From positions 1 through 56,547 of the forward strand of contig NZ_BMXW01000023.1 in assembly GCF_014651955.1 (NCBI RefSeq): a stretch of 56,547 bases of DNA. Reading direction: 5' to 3'. Below the pieces are notes generated by a model. That model did not search any database. It was given only the letters and a program-made list of their open reading frames with translations, and had not been told where the DNA came from. How positions within the stretch are numbered: position 1 is the stretch's first letter; every line of letters begins with the position of its first letter. Shown one piece after another: positions 35,952 through 45,694 of this stretch. A program made the translations under genes and the position numbers. This DNA comes from Shewanella fodinae. GTDB lineage: Bacteria; Pseudomonadota; Gammaproteobacteria; Enterobacterales; Shewanellaceae.

Positions 35952-37220
35952 ATGAAAAAGTCCTCCAAACGCAAATGGGTGTTCCTGGTGATCATCGCTC
36001 TGGTTGTGCTGGCTACGGTGCTGTTCTTTGCTATGCGTAAGGCACCAGCGCCAAGCTACGCGACCGAAGCGGTACACCGTGGCAACATTGAAAATACGGT
36101 GCTGGCCAACGGCATGTTGCAAGCCTACAAACTGGTGAGTGTGGGTGCGCAGGTATCCGGTCAGATCAAAAACCTGCCGGTAACCTTGGGGCAACAAATT
36201 AAAAAAGGCGAGCTGATTGCGCAGATCGACAGTCTGAATCAGCAAAATAGTCTGAAAGAGGCACAGGCATCGCTGAACAGCATTAATGCCCAATATGACG
36301 CCAAACAAGCGCAAATCCGCCAAGCACAGCTGGAGTATGACCGCCAGAAGGCCATGTTGGTGGATAACGCCAGTTCTCGCGCCGATTATGAAAGTGCCGA
36401 AGCCAACCTCACTGTATATAAAGCCGAGTTGAAACAGTTACAGGCACAGCGACAACAGGCAGAGATCCAGGTAGACAGCGCCAAGGTCAATCTGGGCTAT
36501 ACCACCATTACCGCGCCATTAGACGGTACAGTGGTGTACACCGCCGTGGAAGTCGGCCAGACCGTCAACGCCAATCAGACCACACCAACCATCGTTGAGA
36601 TTGCCCAGTTGGACACCATGACCATCAAGGCACAGATCTCTGAAGCCGACGTTGTGAACGTTCACCCAGGCCAAGAGGTGTATTTCACCATTCTAGGCAA
36701 ACCGTACCATAAATACCGCGCCAAGTTGCGGGCTATCGAACCCGGGCCAACCTCTATGGATGGTAACGATAAGGACATGACCTCCAGCGATTCTGATGCT
36801 ATCTATTTCAACGGTCTGTTTGATGTCGAAAATCCCGATCGGATATTGCGCATCGGCATGACGGCGCAAGTCTCTATTATTTTGAAGCAAGCCAAAGACG
36901 TGTTACTGGTTCCATCGCAGATCCTCGTCCAAAAGAGTGGTCGACCAGCGAAAATGGCGGCTAAACCTACTGCTTCTGCCTCGGCACAAGCGCCAAACGC
37001 AGGGGCTAAACGCCCGCGAATTAACAGTGAGGAACAGGCGCACTATCAAGTCCCTGTGCTGGTCAACGGGCAGGTAGAATATCGCGATGTCAAAGTCGGC
37101 ATTAATAACAAAATCAATGCAGAAATCACCGAGGGCCTCAAGGAAGGTGAAGAAGTGATCATTGGCATGCCATCCTCAGGCAGTAACAATCGCTTTCGCC
37201 GCTCACCGATGGGATTCTAA
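35952..37220 (+). CDS. macA: MacA-type periplasmic adaptor (membrane fusion) protein
   Basis: 422 residues. N-terminal TM anchor (about 9-28, VFLVIIALVVLATVLFF), lipoyl half-motifs ENTVLANGMLQAYKLVSVGAQVSGQI and ITAPLDGTVVYTAVEVGQTV, a coiled-coil hairpin (about 95-175: SLNSINAQYDAKQAQIRQAQLEYDRQKAML), beta-barrel and membrane-proximal domains. About 50 residues longer than E. coli MacA, partly from an Ala/Pro-rich insert near 335-365 (KMAAKPTASASAQAPNAGAK). Bridges MacB to an outer-membrane channel; the next two genes encode exactly these partners, and macB starts 3 bases after the stop. Confidence 0.93.
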   Translation: MKKSSKRKWVFLVIIALVVLATVLFFAMRKAPAPSYATEAVHRGNIENTVLANGMLQAYKLVSVGAQVSGQIKNLPVTLGQQIKKGELIAQIDSLNQQNSLKEAQASLNSINAQYDAKQAQIRQAQLEYDRQKAMLVDNASSRADYESAEANLTVYKAELKQLQAQRQQAEIQVDSAKVNLGYTTITAPLDGTVVYTAVEVGQTVNANQTTPTIVEIAQLDTMTIKAQISEADVVNVHPGQEVYFTILGKPYHKYRAKLRAIEPGPTSMDGNDKDMTSSDSDAIYFNGLFDVENPDRILRIGMTAQVSIILKQAKDVLLVPSQILVQKSGRPAKMAAKPTASASAQAPNAGAKRPRINSEEQAHYQVPVLVNGQVEYRDVKVGINNKINAEITEGLKEGEEVIIGMPSSGSNNRFRRSPMGF

Positions 37221-37223
37221 TTG

Positions 37224-39167
37224 ATGAGTACAGCATTACTTGAAGTCGCCGGAGTCTACCGCTCGTTTCCCGCAGGCGACCAGCAACTGACGGTGCTACA
37301 AGATGTCAATCTCAGCATCGCGCGCGGTGAAATGGTGGCAATCGTTGGCGCCTCGGGTTCCGGCAAATCAACGCTGATGAATATTTTGGGTTGTCTGGAT
37401 AAACCTAGCCAAGGCAAATATTTCATCAATGGCCAGGATACCTCGGCGATGGAAGCTGATGAACTGGCCGAACTACGCCGTGAACATTTCGGTTTTATCT
37501 TCCAGCGCTATCATCTCTTAGGCGATCTTACAGCGGTGGGCAATGTCGAAGTTCCGGCAGTTTATGCGGCCAAAGATCGACAGCAACGACGCGATCGCGC
37601 AGAACTGCTGCTCAGTCGTCTAGGTTTGGGAGACCGGCTGGATCACAAACCCAGTCAGCTCAGTGGCGGCCAGCAACAGCGAGTAAGCGTGGCCCGGGCA
37701 TTGATGAACGGCGGCGATGTTATCCTAGCCGATGAACCCACTGGCGCGCTCGACAGCCACAGCGGCGAAGAGATGATGAAACTGCTGCAAGAGCTGCACC
37801 ACGACGGCCACACCATCATTATCGTAACGCACGATATGCATGTAGCGCAGTATGCCGACCGCATCATTGAAATCAAAGATGGGGTGATTATTGCCGACCA
37901 TCGCAAGCAACAGCGCCCAGACATTGCCGATGTTAAACCAGAAACCAAGCCCAAACGTAGCTGGTTTGGCGGGCTAGATCGTTACGGCGAAGCGCTGAAA
38001 ATGGCACTATTGGCAATGTCATCGCATCGGCTGCGTACTTTTCTGACCATGCTGGGGATCATTATTGGCATTGCCTCAGTGGTGTCAGTAGTAGCACTGG
38101 GGGAAGGATCGCGACAAGCAATTCTCAAAAACATCAGTTCAATGGGGACCAATACTATTGATATCCGCCCCGGTAGTGGTTTTGGTGACAGACGCGCTGG
38201 GCGTATTCGAACCCTGACGGCCAACGATGCACAATCGCTGAAAAATCTGCCATTTGTTGACAGCGTTACGCCGACCATCAGTACCAGCGTCACCATCCGT
38301 TATGGCAATCAGGCCGTGTCGGCTTCTGTTTCAGGTGTTGGCCCGGAATATTTCCGGGTACGGGGCTATGAACTGGCAGAAGGACAATACTTCGATGATG
38401 CTAGTGTCGATGCGCTGGCGCAGGAAGCGGTCATTGATTACAACACGGAAAAAGAACTGTTTCCTGATCACGATGCCCTCGGACAAGTGGTGTTCCTTGG
38501 TAAATTGCCGATACGGATTATCGGCGTCACCCAGAAAAAAGACAGTGCTTTTGGCAATAATGACGCCCTGACCATCTGGGTGCCCTATACCACGGTTGGC
38601 GGACGAATGGTGGGCCAACACTATCTTGGCGGCATCACGGTGCGCATTAACCAGTCTGCCCCCAGCAATGCCGCTGAACAAGGGATTATCACGTTACTGA
38701 AAATGCGTCACGGCACGCAGGACTTTTTCACCATTAATACCGATACCATTCGCCAGAGTATCGAGAAGACAACGGCGACCATGACCTTGCTGATCTCCGC
38801 TATTGCGGTGATTTCACTGGTTGTGGGAGGCATCGGGGTGATGAATATCATGTTGGTCTCCGTCACAGAACGCACACGGGAAATTGGCGTTCGCATGGCC
38901 GTTGGTGCCCGTCAGGGAGATATTCTGCGACAATTTTTGATTGAAGCCGTGCTGGTGTGCCTGTGTGGCGGTGTCCTAGGGATTGCGCTGTCATTCCTAA
39001 TAGGTGCCGCGTTTTCTTCAGCCAGCACAGATTTCAAAATGATCTATTCCACCACCTCGATTGTGGCGGCCTTCGCCTGCTCTACCTTGATTGGCATCCT
39101 GTTCGGCTTCCTGCCGGCACGTAATGCTGCCCAGTTGGATCCGGTAGAAGCCTTGGCCCGGGAGTAA
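37224..39167 (+). CDS. macB: MacB-type ABC exporter, ATPase fused to permease
   Basis: 647 residues from ATG 37224. ABC domain (1-230): Walker [10 protein letters not shown] (about 41-49), signature [16 protein letters not shown] (about 144), Walker [14 protein letters not shown]. Then four TM segments (first about 275-297, last three after about 525) surrounding a large periplasmic domain, the MacB architecture. With MacA and a TolC-type channel it exports macrolides, lipopeptides or enterotoxin-like substrates using mechanotransmission rather than transport through its own membrane domain. The true substrate here is unknown. Confidence 0.94.
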   Translation: MSTALLEVAGVYRSFPAGDQQLTVLQDVNLSIARGEMVAIVGASGSGKSTLMNILGCLDKPSQGKYFINGQDTSAMEADELAELRREHFGFIFQRYHLLGDLTAVGNVEVPAVYAAKDRQQRRDRAELLLSRLGLGDRLDHKPSQLSGGQQQRVSVARALMNGGDVILADEPTGALDSHSGEEMMKLLQELHHDGHTIIIVTHDMHVAQYADRIIEIKDGVIIADHRKQQRPDIADVKPETKPKRSWFGGLDRYGEALKMALLAMSSHRLRTFLTMLGIIIGIASVVSVVALGEGSRQAILKNISSMGTNTIDIRPGSGFGDRRAGRIRTLTANDAQSLKNLPFVDSVTPTISTSVTIRYGNQAVSASVSGVGPEYFRVRGYELAEGQYFDDASVDALAQEAVIDYNTEKELFPDHDALGQVVFLGKLPIRIIGVTQKKDSAFGNNDALTIWVPYTTVGGRMVGQHYLGGITVRINQSAPSNAAEQGIITLLKMRHGTQDFFTINTDTIRQSIEKTTATMTLLISAIAVISLVVGGIGVMNIMLVSVTERTREIGVRMAVGARQGDILRQFLIEAVLVCLCGGVLGIALSFLIGAAFSSASTDFKMIYSTTSIVAAFACSTLIGILFGFLPARNAAQLDPVEALARE

Positions 39168-39171
39168 TGCA

Positions 39172-40560
39172 ATGCAGTATATTAACATATTTCGTATTTC
39201 AGCCATCGCACTCAGCATCGGTGCGCTCAGTGGTTGTGGGATGTTTACCCACAGTGACTTTCAGGCTCCAGAAGTTAACATTCCCGCCAGTTGGCAACAG
39301 ACCAGTGTTAATCAGCAAGTCAGTCTTGATCCCTGGTGGCAGAAGTTCAATAACCCAGAACTCAACCAACTGATCACCGAGGTCTTAAACACCAACAACG
39401 ACCTTGCATTGGCAACATTGACGCTGCAAAAAGCGCGACTACAGGCTGGTTTAACCCGTACCGACTTGTGGCCACAGTTATCGGCAAATGGTGCTGCCAA
39501 CAAGAGCAAGCCATTAGACGGCGGTGACAGCAGTAGCAGCTATCAGGCCAGTCTGTCAGTAAGCTACGAAGTGGATCTGTGGGGCAAAGTTTCTGCCGAT
39601 GTGGATGCCGCCAGTTGGAATGCTATGGCAAGTGCTGAAGATCGGGAAAGTACCGCCCAGAGTCTGGTGGCGACTACCGCGTCACTTTACTGGCAGATTG
39701 GCTATCTGAAACAACGCATTGCCCTCAGTCAAAACAGCATTGCTTATGCCAAACAAACACTGCAACTGACGCAAAACCAATATGCCGCAGGCGCCGTTTC
39801 TAAGCTTAATGTCCTCGAAGCCCAGCGTAACCTCGCGGGACAGGAGTCTAGCCATAGTGAACTACTGCAGCAGCTGACCGAAGCACAGAATGCGATGGCA
39901 ATACTGTTTAACCGACCACCAGAGCAACTACCGTTGCAGATAGCAAAACTGCCGGAGGGGGCCGTGCCGCAAATTGCGGCGGGTATACCCGCAGATTTGC
40001 TGGTTCGTCGTCCAGATGTCAAAGCGGCGTTGTACTCATTGCGCGCGGCACTTGCCAGTAAGGATGCTACCTTCGCCAGTTATTTTCCGAGTTTAAGCCT
40101 GACAGGCAGCGTCGGGGATTCATCTAATGAACTTAAAGAACTGCTACGCAACCCTATCGGCACACTTGGCGCCGGACTGACTTTGCCGTTTTTGCAGTGG
40201 CAACAGATGAAAATCAACAACAAGATTGCCGATGTTGATTATCAAACGGCGGTGGTAACTTACCGTAAAACCCTGTATCAAGCGTTTGAAGATGTAGACA
40301 ACGCCATTTCAGCCAGACGCCAGTATGCTTACCAAGGCGAGAAGTTGCAGCTACAATACGATGCAGCCGCGGCTGCAGAAAAAATCTATGAAAGCCAGTA
40401 TCGCCACGGTGCCATCGCCATACAGAACTGGCTGGATGCACAGGAGACTCGACGTAGCGCGGAAGAGTCACTGTTGCAGAACCATTACAACCTGTTGACC
40501 GCCCAAGCGACCCTGTATCAAGCGCTTGGCGGAAGCGAAGTGGCCCCCAAACAACCTTAG
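39172..40560 (+). CDS. TolC/NodT-type outer-membrane efflux lipoprotein
   Basis: 462 residues with a lipoprotein signal peptide (LSIGALSGC, Cys22 lipidated). Two outer-membrane-efflux repeats; conserved NodT segments DPWWQKFNNPELNQLI (about 44-59), QPLVATTASLYWQI-like stretch, and IPADLLVRRPDVKAAL (about 263-278). Outer-membrane exit duct for MacAB; unlike the enteric system, which borrows genome-wide TolC, this operon carries its own. GGAG SD 8 bases before the ATG lies inside the end of macB. Confidence 0.93.
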   Translation: MQYINIFRISAIALSIGALSGCGMFTHSDFQAPEVNIPASWQQTSVNQQVSLDPWWQKFNNPELNQLITEVLNTNNDLALATLTLQKARLQAGLTRTDLWPQLSANGAANKSKPLDGGDSSSSYQASLSVSYEVDLWGKVSADVDAASWNAMASAEDRESTAQSLVATTASLYWQIGYLKQRIALSQNSIAYAKQTLQLTQNQYAAGAVSKLNVLEAQRNLAGQESSHSELLQQLTEAQNAMAILFNRPPEQLPLQIAKLPEGAVPQIAAGIPADLLVRRPDVKAALYSLRAALASKDATFASYFPSLSLTGSVGDSSNELKELLRNPIGTLGAGLTLPFLQWQQMKINNKIADVDYQTAVVTYRKTLYQAFEDVDNAISARRQYAYQGEKLQLQYDAAAAAEKIYESQYRHGAIAIQNWLDAQETRRSAEESLLQNHYNLLTAQATLYQALGGSEVAPKQP

Positions 40561-40570
40561 TTTTAGAGAC

Positions 40571-40599
40571 AAAAAACGGTGTGCAAACACCGTTTTTTT
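40571..40599 (+). terminator. Rho-independent terminator of the macAB-efflux operon
   Basis: AAAAAACGGTGT-GCAA-ACACCGTTTTTTT: perfect stem with GNRA-type loop and long T-run, 10 bases after the stop codon. Confidence 0.95.
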
Positions 40600-40830
40600 G
40601 ATGAGTCGTTGCGTCTGAACCCTGAACAATATCGGCTCACCGCTACGCCAATTAAGAGCCTCTCTACACGCCTGCGACTAAAACGATAGTACGCCTCTTT
40701 CATACCGCAATTCAGCGATAATGAATTTAAAAAATACTGAAGCCGTTTTCAAAATTTATTAATAACATCAATGAAATACAATTGACCTTTATAATAAAAA
40801 AACGCTATATCAATGTCCATATCGTGACTC

Positions 40831-42729
40831 ATGAAAATTACATTAAAAACCCGTTTGTTAGGCGCTAGCCTGTCGGCCGTATTGATTGTATCTGTCATTC
40901 TCAGCGCGTTATCTTTCAGCGCTATCCACCAGATGTCCCTGAGTCTGACAAAAAAACAAGTGCAACAGACTGGCGAACTGTTCGCATCCAATATAAGCAG
41001 TTGGTTTGAAGGCAAGAAAAATGGCTTACTGAGTTTACGGGACGCGATAGAACGTCTGCCAGCCGATCAAGATCCGACATTCATGTTAGCTTTTGCCCAA
41101 AGTGCGCTTAACTACAGTTTATCTATGTATGGCAACGAACAAGGGGAAATGTATCGTCATGATCCGGCACTATACGTGCCCGGGTTTGATCCTAGAGTCC
41201 GTGATTGGTACAAAAAAACTAAAGCATCTGGACAGCTGACTATTGAACCACCACACATAAGTACCTCGCTCAAAAAAATGGTCGTCACATTTTGCGCCCC
41301 CGTCATGGATGATAACGGCAAGCTGAGAGGTGTGGTTGGCAGTAATATGACACTAACCCAAATAACCGATAAAATTGGACAGCTTAAAGTACCTGGCAAC
41401 GGTTTTGCCACATTGATAGATAACCACGGCAATGTGATCAGTTATCCTGACACAGCTTTTAATAACAAGTCATTGACTGACATTGATCCCGAGTTCACCA
41501 CCCAATGGCTACAACAGCTGACGGCGCAGGATTCATTACATGAGGACAGTTTCAAGGGTCGGCAGAACCTGTTCTACCTCACTCAGGTTCCCGGCACCGA
41601 CTGGTCATTACTGTTTGTGATGGACAAAAACGTTATCACAGCGCAGGCCGATCAGTTAACCGTCACCATGATAGCCACAGCAATTACAGCTTTATTAGTT
41701 TTTGCCGTGGTGTTGATATTTATCTTCCGCAGTCAGTTCCGCGATCTGGAGAATGTCTCTCAAGCACTGGAATCTATTTCCAACGGTGGAGGCGATCTAA
41801 CAGTGCGTATCCATACGCACAACCAGCATGATGAAATTGGTCAGTTAGCGCAGGGATTCAACCGTTTTGTCGCCTTGCTGGCGCAAATGGTCGGACGCCT
41901 AGAAACTATCGCCACACATCTGACGAGCGAGGCCAGTGACACCCGCAAGGTTGCCGACAACAACAGCGCCGCCATCGCAACACAGCTTGATGATGTCACT
42001 ATGGTGGCTACCGCGGTGACCGAAATGGCCTCTGCAACACAGGAGATCTCCGGTAACGCCGAAACGACAGCCCATACTGCCGAAGAAACCGTAGCACTCA
42101 CGTCCACGGTTCAACAGCAGGCGGGCAAGTCACGTAATTCTATCCTCCAATTAGCCTCTGAAGTTGGTAACGCCAGTCAGATTATTGCCGAATTGGATCA
42201 GCACTCCCGCAAGATCAATAGTATTTTGCTGACCATCAGTGATATTGCAGAACAGACTAACCTGCTGGCATTGAATGCGGCCATTGAAGCCGCTCGCGCT
42301 GGCGATCAAGGTCGAGGATTTGCCGTAGTCGCTGACGAGGTACGGGTGTTATCGCAACGTACGCACGCCTCCACTCAAGAGATCCAAACCATGATCACCA
42401 CGTTGCAGCAGATCGCCAACAATGCGGTTAACACCATGAACAAGAGTCAGCAGATGACAGAAGTATCGGTAACAGATGTCGAAGCGGCCAATGTCAGCCT
42501 GCAACAGATCAGCGCGGCCATCAATCAGATTTCGGATATGGCACGGCAGATTGCAACCGCGGCGGAAGAACAAACATCCGTTACGGCCGAAATAAACCGC
42601 AATACTGAGTCTATCCGCGAAGTGTCAGGTGGTCTGTCAGCGGAAGTGGAGCAATCGGCCCGACAGGCACAAACCTTAGAATCTTTGGCAAAGCAACTAG
42701 CGACCGAAGTGGGACAGTTCCGCATTTGA
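40831..42729 (+). CDS. Methyl-accepting chemotaxis protein (2) with dCache sensor
   Basis: 632 residues. TM1 about 10-32, periplasmic double-Cache sensor about 33-275 ([40 protein letters not shown], and [13 protein letters not shown] are typical dCache_1 segments for amino- or organic-acid ligands), TM2 about 282-305, HAMP to about 360, signalling domain with [20 protein letters not shown] and [19 protein letters not shown]. No C-terminal pentapeptide. Single gene; a weak AT-rich hairpin GAAAACG ... CGTTTTC (42728-42752) lies between it and the convergent diguanylate cyclase gene. Confidence 0.93.
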   Translation: MKITLKTRLLGASLSAVLIVSVILSALSFSAIHQMSLSLTKKQVQQTGELFASNISSWFEGKKNGLLSLRDAIERLPADQDPTFMLAFAQSALNYSLSMYGNEQGEMYRHDPALYVPGFDPRVRDWYKKTKASGQLTIEPPHISTSLKKMVVTFCAPVMDDNGKLRGVVGSNMTLTQITDKIGQLKVPGNGFATLIDNHGNVISYPDTAFNNKSLTDIDPEFTTQWLQQLTAQDSLHEDSFKGRQNLFYLTQVPGTDWSLLFVMDKNVITAQADQLTVTMIATAITALLVFAVVLIFIFRSQFRDLENVSQALESISNGGGDLTVRIHTHNQHDEIGQLAQGFNRFVALLAQMVGRLETIATHLTSEASDTRKVADNNSAAIATQLDDVTMVATAVTEMASATQEISGNAETTAHTAEETVALTSTVQQQAGKSRNSILQLASEVGNASQIIAELDQHSRKINSILLTISDIAEQTNLLALNAAIEAARAGDQGRGFAVVADEVRVLSQRTHASTQEIQTMITTLQQIANNAVNTMNKSQQMTEVSVTDVEAANVSLQQISAAINQISDMARQIATAAEEQTSVTAEINRNTESIREVSGGLSAEVEQSARQAQTLESLAKQLATEVGQFRI

Positions 42730-42752
42730 AAACGTTTATCTGAACCGTTTTC

Positions 42753-43793
42753 TCACGCCACGACTGTATTACGACCGTCTTTTTTTGCTTGATACAACCG
42801 GCGATCTGCTTGGCGATAGAGGCTGGCAAAGGTACTGCCATCTTCCGGCCACACGGCGATACCGATGCTAACGGTAAAAGAGATCCTTTGGTCGTTGTAC
42901 AATCCAGGATGTTGTTCAACATCCTGGCGTAAGCGTTCTGCGACCTGTGGCAACAGCTGCGCATTTGACTGCGTCACCAGTAAACAAAACTCTTCACCAC
43001 CGACACGGAATGCCCAGTCATTATGACGACTGTGAACTTTCATCAGGCTGGCGAGGTGTGTCAGCATCAGATCGCCAGCATCATGGCCATATGTATCGTT
43101 GATGATTTTGAAATGATCAACATCCAACAGCAGTAAACCAAACTGCTCTTCACTCCGCCGATGCGTAACTAAACAGTGCTCAAATACTGCTGTCAGTTGC
43201 CGTCGGTTATAGAGTCCGGTCAACGGGTCCACCGATGCCAGCTTCTGCAGTTGTTGGACGACATAACTACGTTTGTATTCATAAACATGGCTAACAGCCC
43301 AAATTGTCAGGTAACTGAATAGTGCGTTATTAGTCAGAGATACATTAAGCTGCTGCAATTGTGTCGCCTGGGTATACAGCATCTGCAGCATGGCCCCAAT
43401 GCCAAACAGCAACGACAGCCAACTGCCCCAATGCAACCCTAATAACAGTAATGACAGCGGCGGCATAACAAGGATCCAGTAATAGCTGCCAGCGCTGAGT
43501 GCACGTATCTGCATGCTGTAAACCACCACCACAAATACCAGTATCAGTAACAATGTGGTCCACAACTTCAGCTTGGATGTCCGTTTCACCTTATATAAAA
43601 AAACACTACAAAACAGTACAATCCCTAACTCCAGCCAGGCAACGACTACAGATCCGTGATGCAGGTTAGAGAGACAAAGAATGAGGCCAAGCGCAGCAAT
43701 GATCCACAGAATGATGCGCAAAATTGCCCGACGATTATCATCTTCCTGTTCTGGAGATTGTTCAAAATAAACATCATGTTGTAGCATCGACAT
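42753..43793 (-). CDS. Membrane diguanylate cyclase (GGDEF protein A)
   Basis: 346 residues from ATG 43793 (AAGGG about 10 bases upstream; the frame is open to 43892 but those residues are not membrane-like or conserved with its paralogue). Five to six TM segments (about 20-180) form an unclassified membrane sensor, followed by a GGDEF domain: DPLTGLYNRRQL, DVDHFKIINDTYGHDAGD, active loop GGEEF at 265 and an intact inhibitory I-site RHND at 256. It should make c-di-GMP from two GTP with product inhibition. Its N-terminal domain resembles that of the divergent GGDEF gene at 44111. Confidence 0.92.
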   Translation of the reverse strand: MSMLQHDVYFEQSPEQEDDNRRAILRIILWIIAALGLILCLSNLHHGSVVVAWLELGIVLFCSVFLYKVKRTSKLKLWTTLLLILVFVVVVYSMQIRALSAGSYYWILVMPPLSLLLLGLHWGSWLSLLFGIGAMLQMLYTQATQLQQLNVSLTNNALFSYLTIWAVSHVYEYKRSYVVQQLQKLASVDPLTGLYNRRQLTAVFEHCLVTHRRSEEQFGLLLLDVDHFKIINDTYGHDAGDLMLTHLASLMKVHSRHNDWAFRVGGEEFCLLVTQSNAQLLPQVAERLRQDVEQHPGLYNDQRISFTVSIGIAVWPEDGSTFASLYRQADRRLYQAKKDGRNTVVA

Positions 43794-44110
43794 GGTGATA
43801 AACCCTTCACAGGAACGGTAGCGACCTAATATTATGAAACAGGTCACAAACCTTAACTGTAAACTCCCTGTAAAACCATAAAAAATTCTCATTCAATGCC
43901 GAATCCTGTGGCTGATGGTTATTTTCCGGCACAGGCTATGCATCAATGCCTAACAAACTGTTTATTTATCCGCAAGATTTCAATTATTGATACAACTCAT
44001 CATATCAGTGAGCGAATCATGGAAATCTATTGTTAAGCAAGGTATTTTGTCCGCCAATAAATATCCGATTTAGCGGCTTACTGTCGTGGACAGAGGTCGA
44101 AGGTGATTGA
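43794..44110. promoter_or_regulatory. Divergent promoter region between the two paralogous GGDEF genes
   Basis: 317 bases separating the inverted pair. It must hold both promoters. AAGGTG lies 7 bases before the plus-strand ATG. I see no strong palindrome or recognisable operator. Confidence 0.35.
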
Positions 44111-45175
44111 ATGCCACCGCGTTCATTTATACGTTCTCCAGCGATTATGCGTTCCCCAGCAATGTGGGAAGATGAAATGGCATATCGCCGTACATTGCTG
44201 CGTATCATTCTGTGGGTGATAGCACTGGTGGCTTTCGCTTTGTCACTGAGTAATCTGCACCACGATGTGAAAATAGTTTCCGTGATGGAGTCCTGTATTG
44301 CACTGTATTGCTTAGTGTTTCTATTACGGGTGCAACAGACGCCTTATCTGCTTTGGTGGACCTCCGGCCTGATGCTGATCATCGGCAGTGTCATCATTTA
44401 TGGTATGTATAGCAAAGGGCTCTATACCGATGGTTTTTACTGGCTGCTGCTGATGCCCCCCGCCAATTTGCTACTGCTGGGACTGCTTCTAGGCGGCGTG
44501 TTCACGCTCTGCTTTGGGGTACTGGGCGTTGCCGTAATGGTATGGGCACAACCAGCACTCGATGGCAGTCTGGATATAGCGCTGTTAATCAATGCCAGCG
44601 TCAGTTATCTATTCCTGTGGGGAATGAGCCATATTTTTGAATTAAAACGCAGCCAGATGGTGCGTCAATTACGGGAAATGGCAGCGCGAGACCCCATGAC
44701 CGGATTACACAATCGTCTGCATCTGGAGAACATATTTGCTCAGATCGCGGCATTGCATGCCAAAGAGAGCACCCCATTTACCCTGTTGCTGCTAGATATT
44801 GATCACTTTAAACACATCAATGATGAAAACGGCCATGAGGCAGGCGATATGGTGTTGTGCCAACTCAGTCAATGCATGACACACCATACCCGTGAAAGCG
44901 ACTGGCTGTTCCGCGTTGGCGGTGAGGAATTCTGCATCCTATTACCTAAAACCCCTAAAGCCAAAGCCATAGAACTGGCAGAACGGTTACGCACCGATGT
45001 CGAGCAACTGCATCTCATGTTCCATCAACATCCGATTCATTTCACTGTGAGCATCGGTTTAGCACAATGGCCTGTCGATGGCGGTGATTTTGACGGGTTG
45101 TATCGTCAAGCAGATATGCACCTCTATGAAGCCAAGCGCCAAGGCCGCAACCAAATTGTGACTGGCCGCGGTTAA
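44111..45175 (+). CDS. Membrane diguanylate cyclase (GGDEF protein B)
   Basis: 354 residues. Same plan as GGDEF protein A: LRIILWVIALVAFALSLSNLHHD parallels LRIILWIIAALGLILCLSNLHHG of the neighbour, then FYWLLLMPPANLLLLGLLLG parallels YYWILVMPPLSLLLLGLHWG, then a GGDEF domain with DPMTGLHNRLHL, DIDHFKHINDENGHEAGD, GGEEF at 270 and I-site RESD at 261. Active diguanylate cyclase expected. The two genes are an inverted duplication that has diverged. In-frame later Mets (residues 13, 18, 23) are alternative starts. Confidence 0.92.
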   Translation: MPPRSFIRSPAIMRSPAMWEDEMAYRRTLLRIILWVIALVAFALSLSNLHHDVKIVSVMESCIALYCLVFLLRVQQTPYLLWWTSGLMLIIGSVIIYGMYSKGLYTDGFYWLLLMPPANLLLLGLLLGGVFTLCFGVLGVAVMVWAQPALDGSLDIALLINASVSYLFLWGMSHIFELKRSQMVRQLREMAARDPMTGLHNRLHLENIFAQIAALHAKESTPFTLLLLDIDHFKHINDENGHEAGDMVLCQLSQCMTHHTRESDWLFRVGGEEFCILLPKTPKAKAIELAERLRTDVEQLHLMFHQHPIHFTVSIGLAQWPVDGGDFDGLYRQADMHLYEAKRQGRNQIVTGRG

Positions 45176-45260
45176 TTCCGCACTGATCAGCGTGAATGTC
45201 GATTCACTTAGCTGGCTGCGCTGACGTCTATCACCAAGACTCGCCTAACTGATACCATCC

Positions 45261-45278
45261 AGCCCGCCAATGCGGGCT
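45261..45278 (+). other. Hairpin after GGDEF gene B
   Basis: AGCCCGC-CAAT-GCGGGCT, perfect 7-bp stem 85 bases after the stop, no T-run. Possible transcript end or stabilising element. Confidence 0.4.
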
Positions 45279-45493
45279 AAAGTCGTTAGATCCCGTTTAA
45301 CATTTCCACACATGCAACTCATAAAAATACAATTAAATCAAAACATTAATTTTATTTTAGCAAACGCAATATTTCCGTCAGATTAACATCCGTTAATTTC
45401 TGGAACTTACCTAAATTTTTCTGAGTCTTGCAAAGAGGACCCCATTAAGGTCAACAACAACATTAACAAAGATCTATTCCTATGGAGAACGGA
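45279..45493 (+). promoter_or_regulatory. AT-rich promoter region of the Gld-like ABC operon
   Basis: No gene. An inverted repeat TTAAC-ATCC-GTTAA (45383-45396) is a candidate operator. AT-rich stretches at 45320-45420 probably contain the promoter, but I cannot place the boxes with confidence. Confidence 0.35.
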
Positions 45494-45613
45494 ATGATGA
45501 CAGCGCCAACTATCTTGCCTCTGCATCGTTTAACCAACACAGCTTCCATCAAAGCCGCTACCCCCCTTTATCGGCGGCTTCCTACGGGCTCTCCTTGGCC
45601 CGACACCCGCTAA
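45494..45613 (+). CDS. Putative 39-residue leader peptide
   Basis: Begins MMTAPTILPL and ends SPWPDTR-stop. GGAG lies 6 bases before the ATG at 45494, a good SD. The coding stretch contains two hairpins and its last codons ACC-CGC form the 5' arm of the terminator hairpin, with the TAA inside the loop. This arrangement is what a translation-sensing attenuator looks like. The peptide is rich in Pro, Thr and Arg, with no run of a single amino acid, so a ribosome-stalling or general translation-rate sensor fits better than classical amino-acid attenuation. Not recognised as a known leader. Confidence 0.55.
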   Translation: MMTAPTILPLHRLTNTASIKAATPLYRRLPTGSPWPDTR

Positions 45614-45665
45614 CCCCCAAGCGGGTCTTTTCTTATTCGTTTAATGCCGCGATTTGTTATCGCGG
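45552..45665 (+). promoter_or_regulatory. Structured leader RNA with four consecutive hairpins
   Basis: Hairpin 1: AAGCCGC (45552-45558) with GCGGCTT (45574-45580). Hairpin 2: CGGGC (45585-45589) with GCCCG (45598-45602). Hairpin 3, a terminator: ACCCGC (45605-45610) with GCGGGT (45621-45626) then CTTTTCTTATT. Hairpin 4: CCGCGAT-TTGTT-ATCGCGG (45647-45665), before the SD of the ABC gene. CGGG at 45585-45588 can alternatively pair with CCCG at 45606-45609, which would open the terminator, though this pairing is short. Confidence 0.5.
45605..45637 (+). terminator. Terminator/attenuator upstream of the Gld-like operon
   Basis: ACCCGC-TAACCCCCAA-GCGGGT followed by CTTTTCTTATTC. It lies 58 bases before the first structural gene and in the same direction, so it must be read through or regulated for the operon to be expressed. 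Confidence 0.65.
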
Positions 45666-45694
45666 AAATTGTTACCCAAACACCGGAGAACAAT

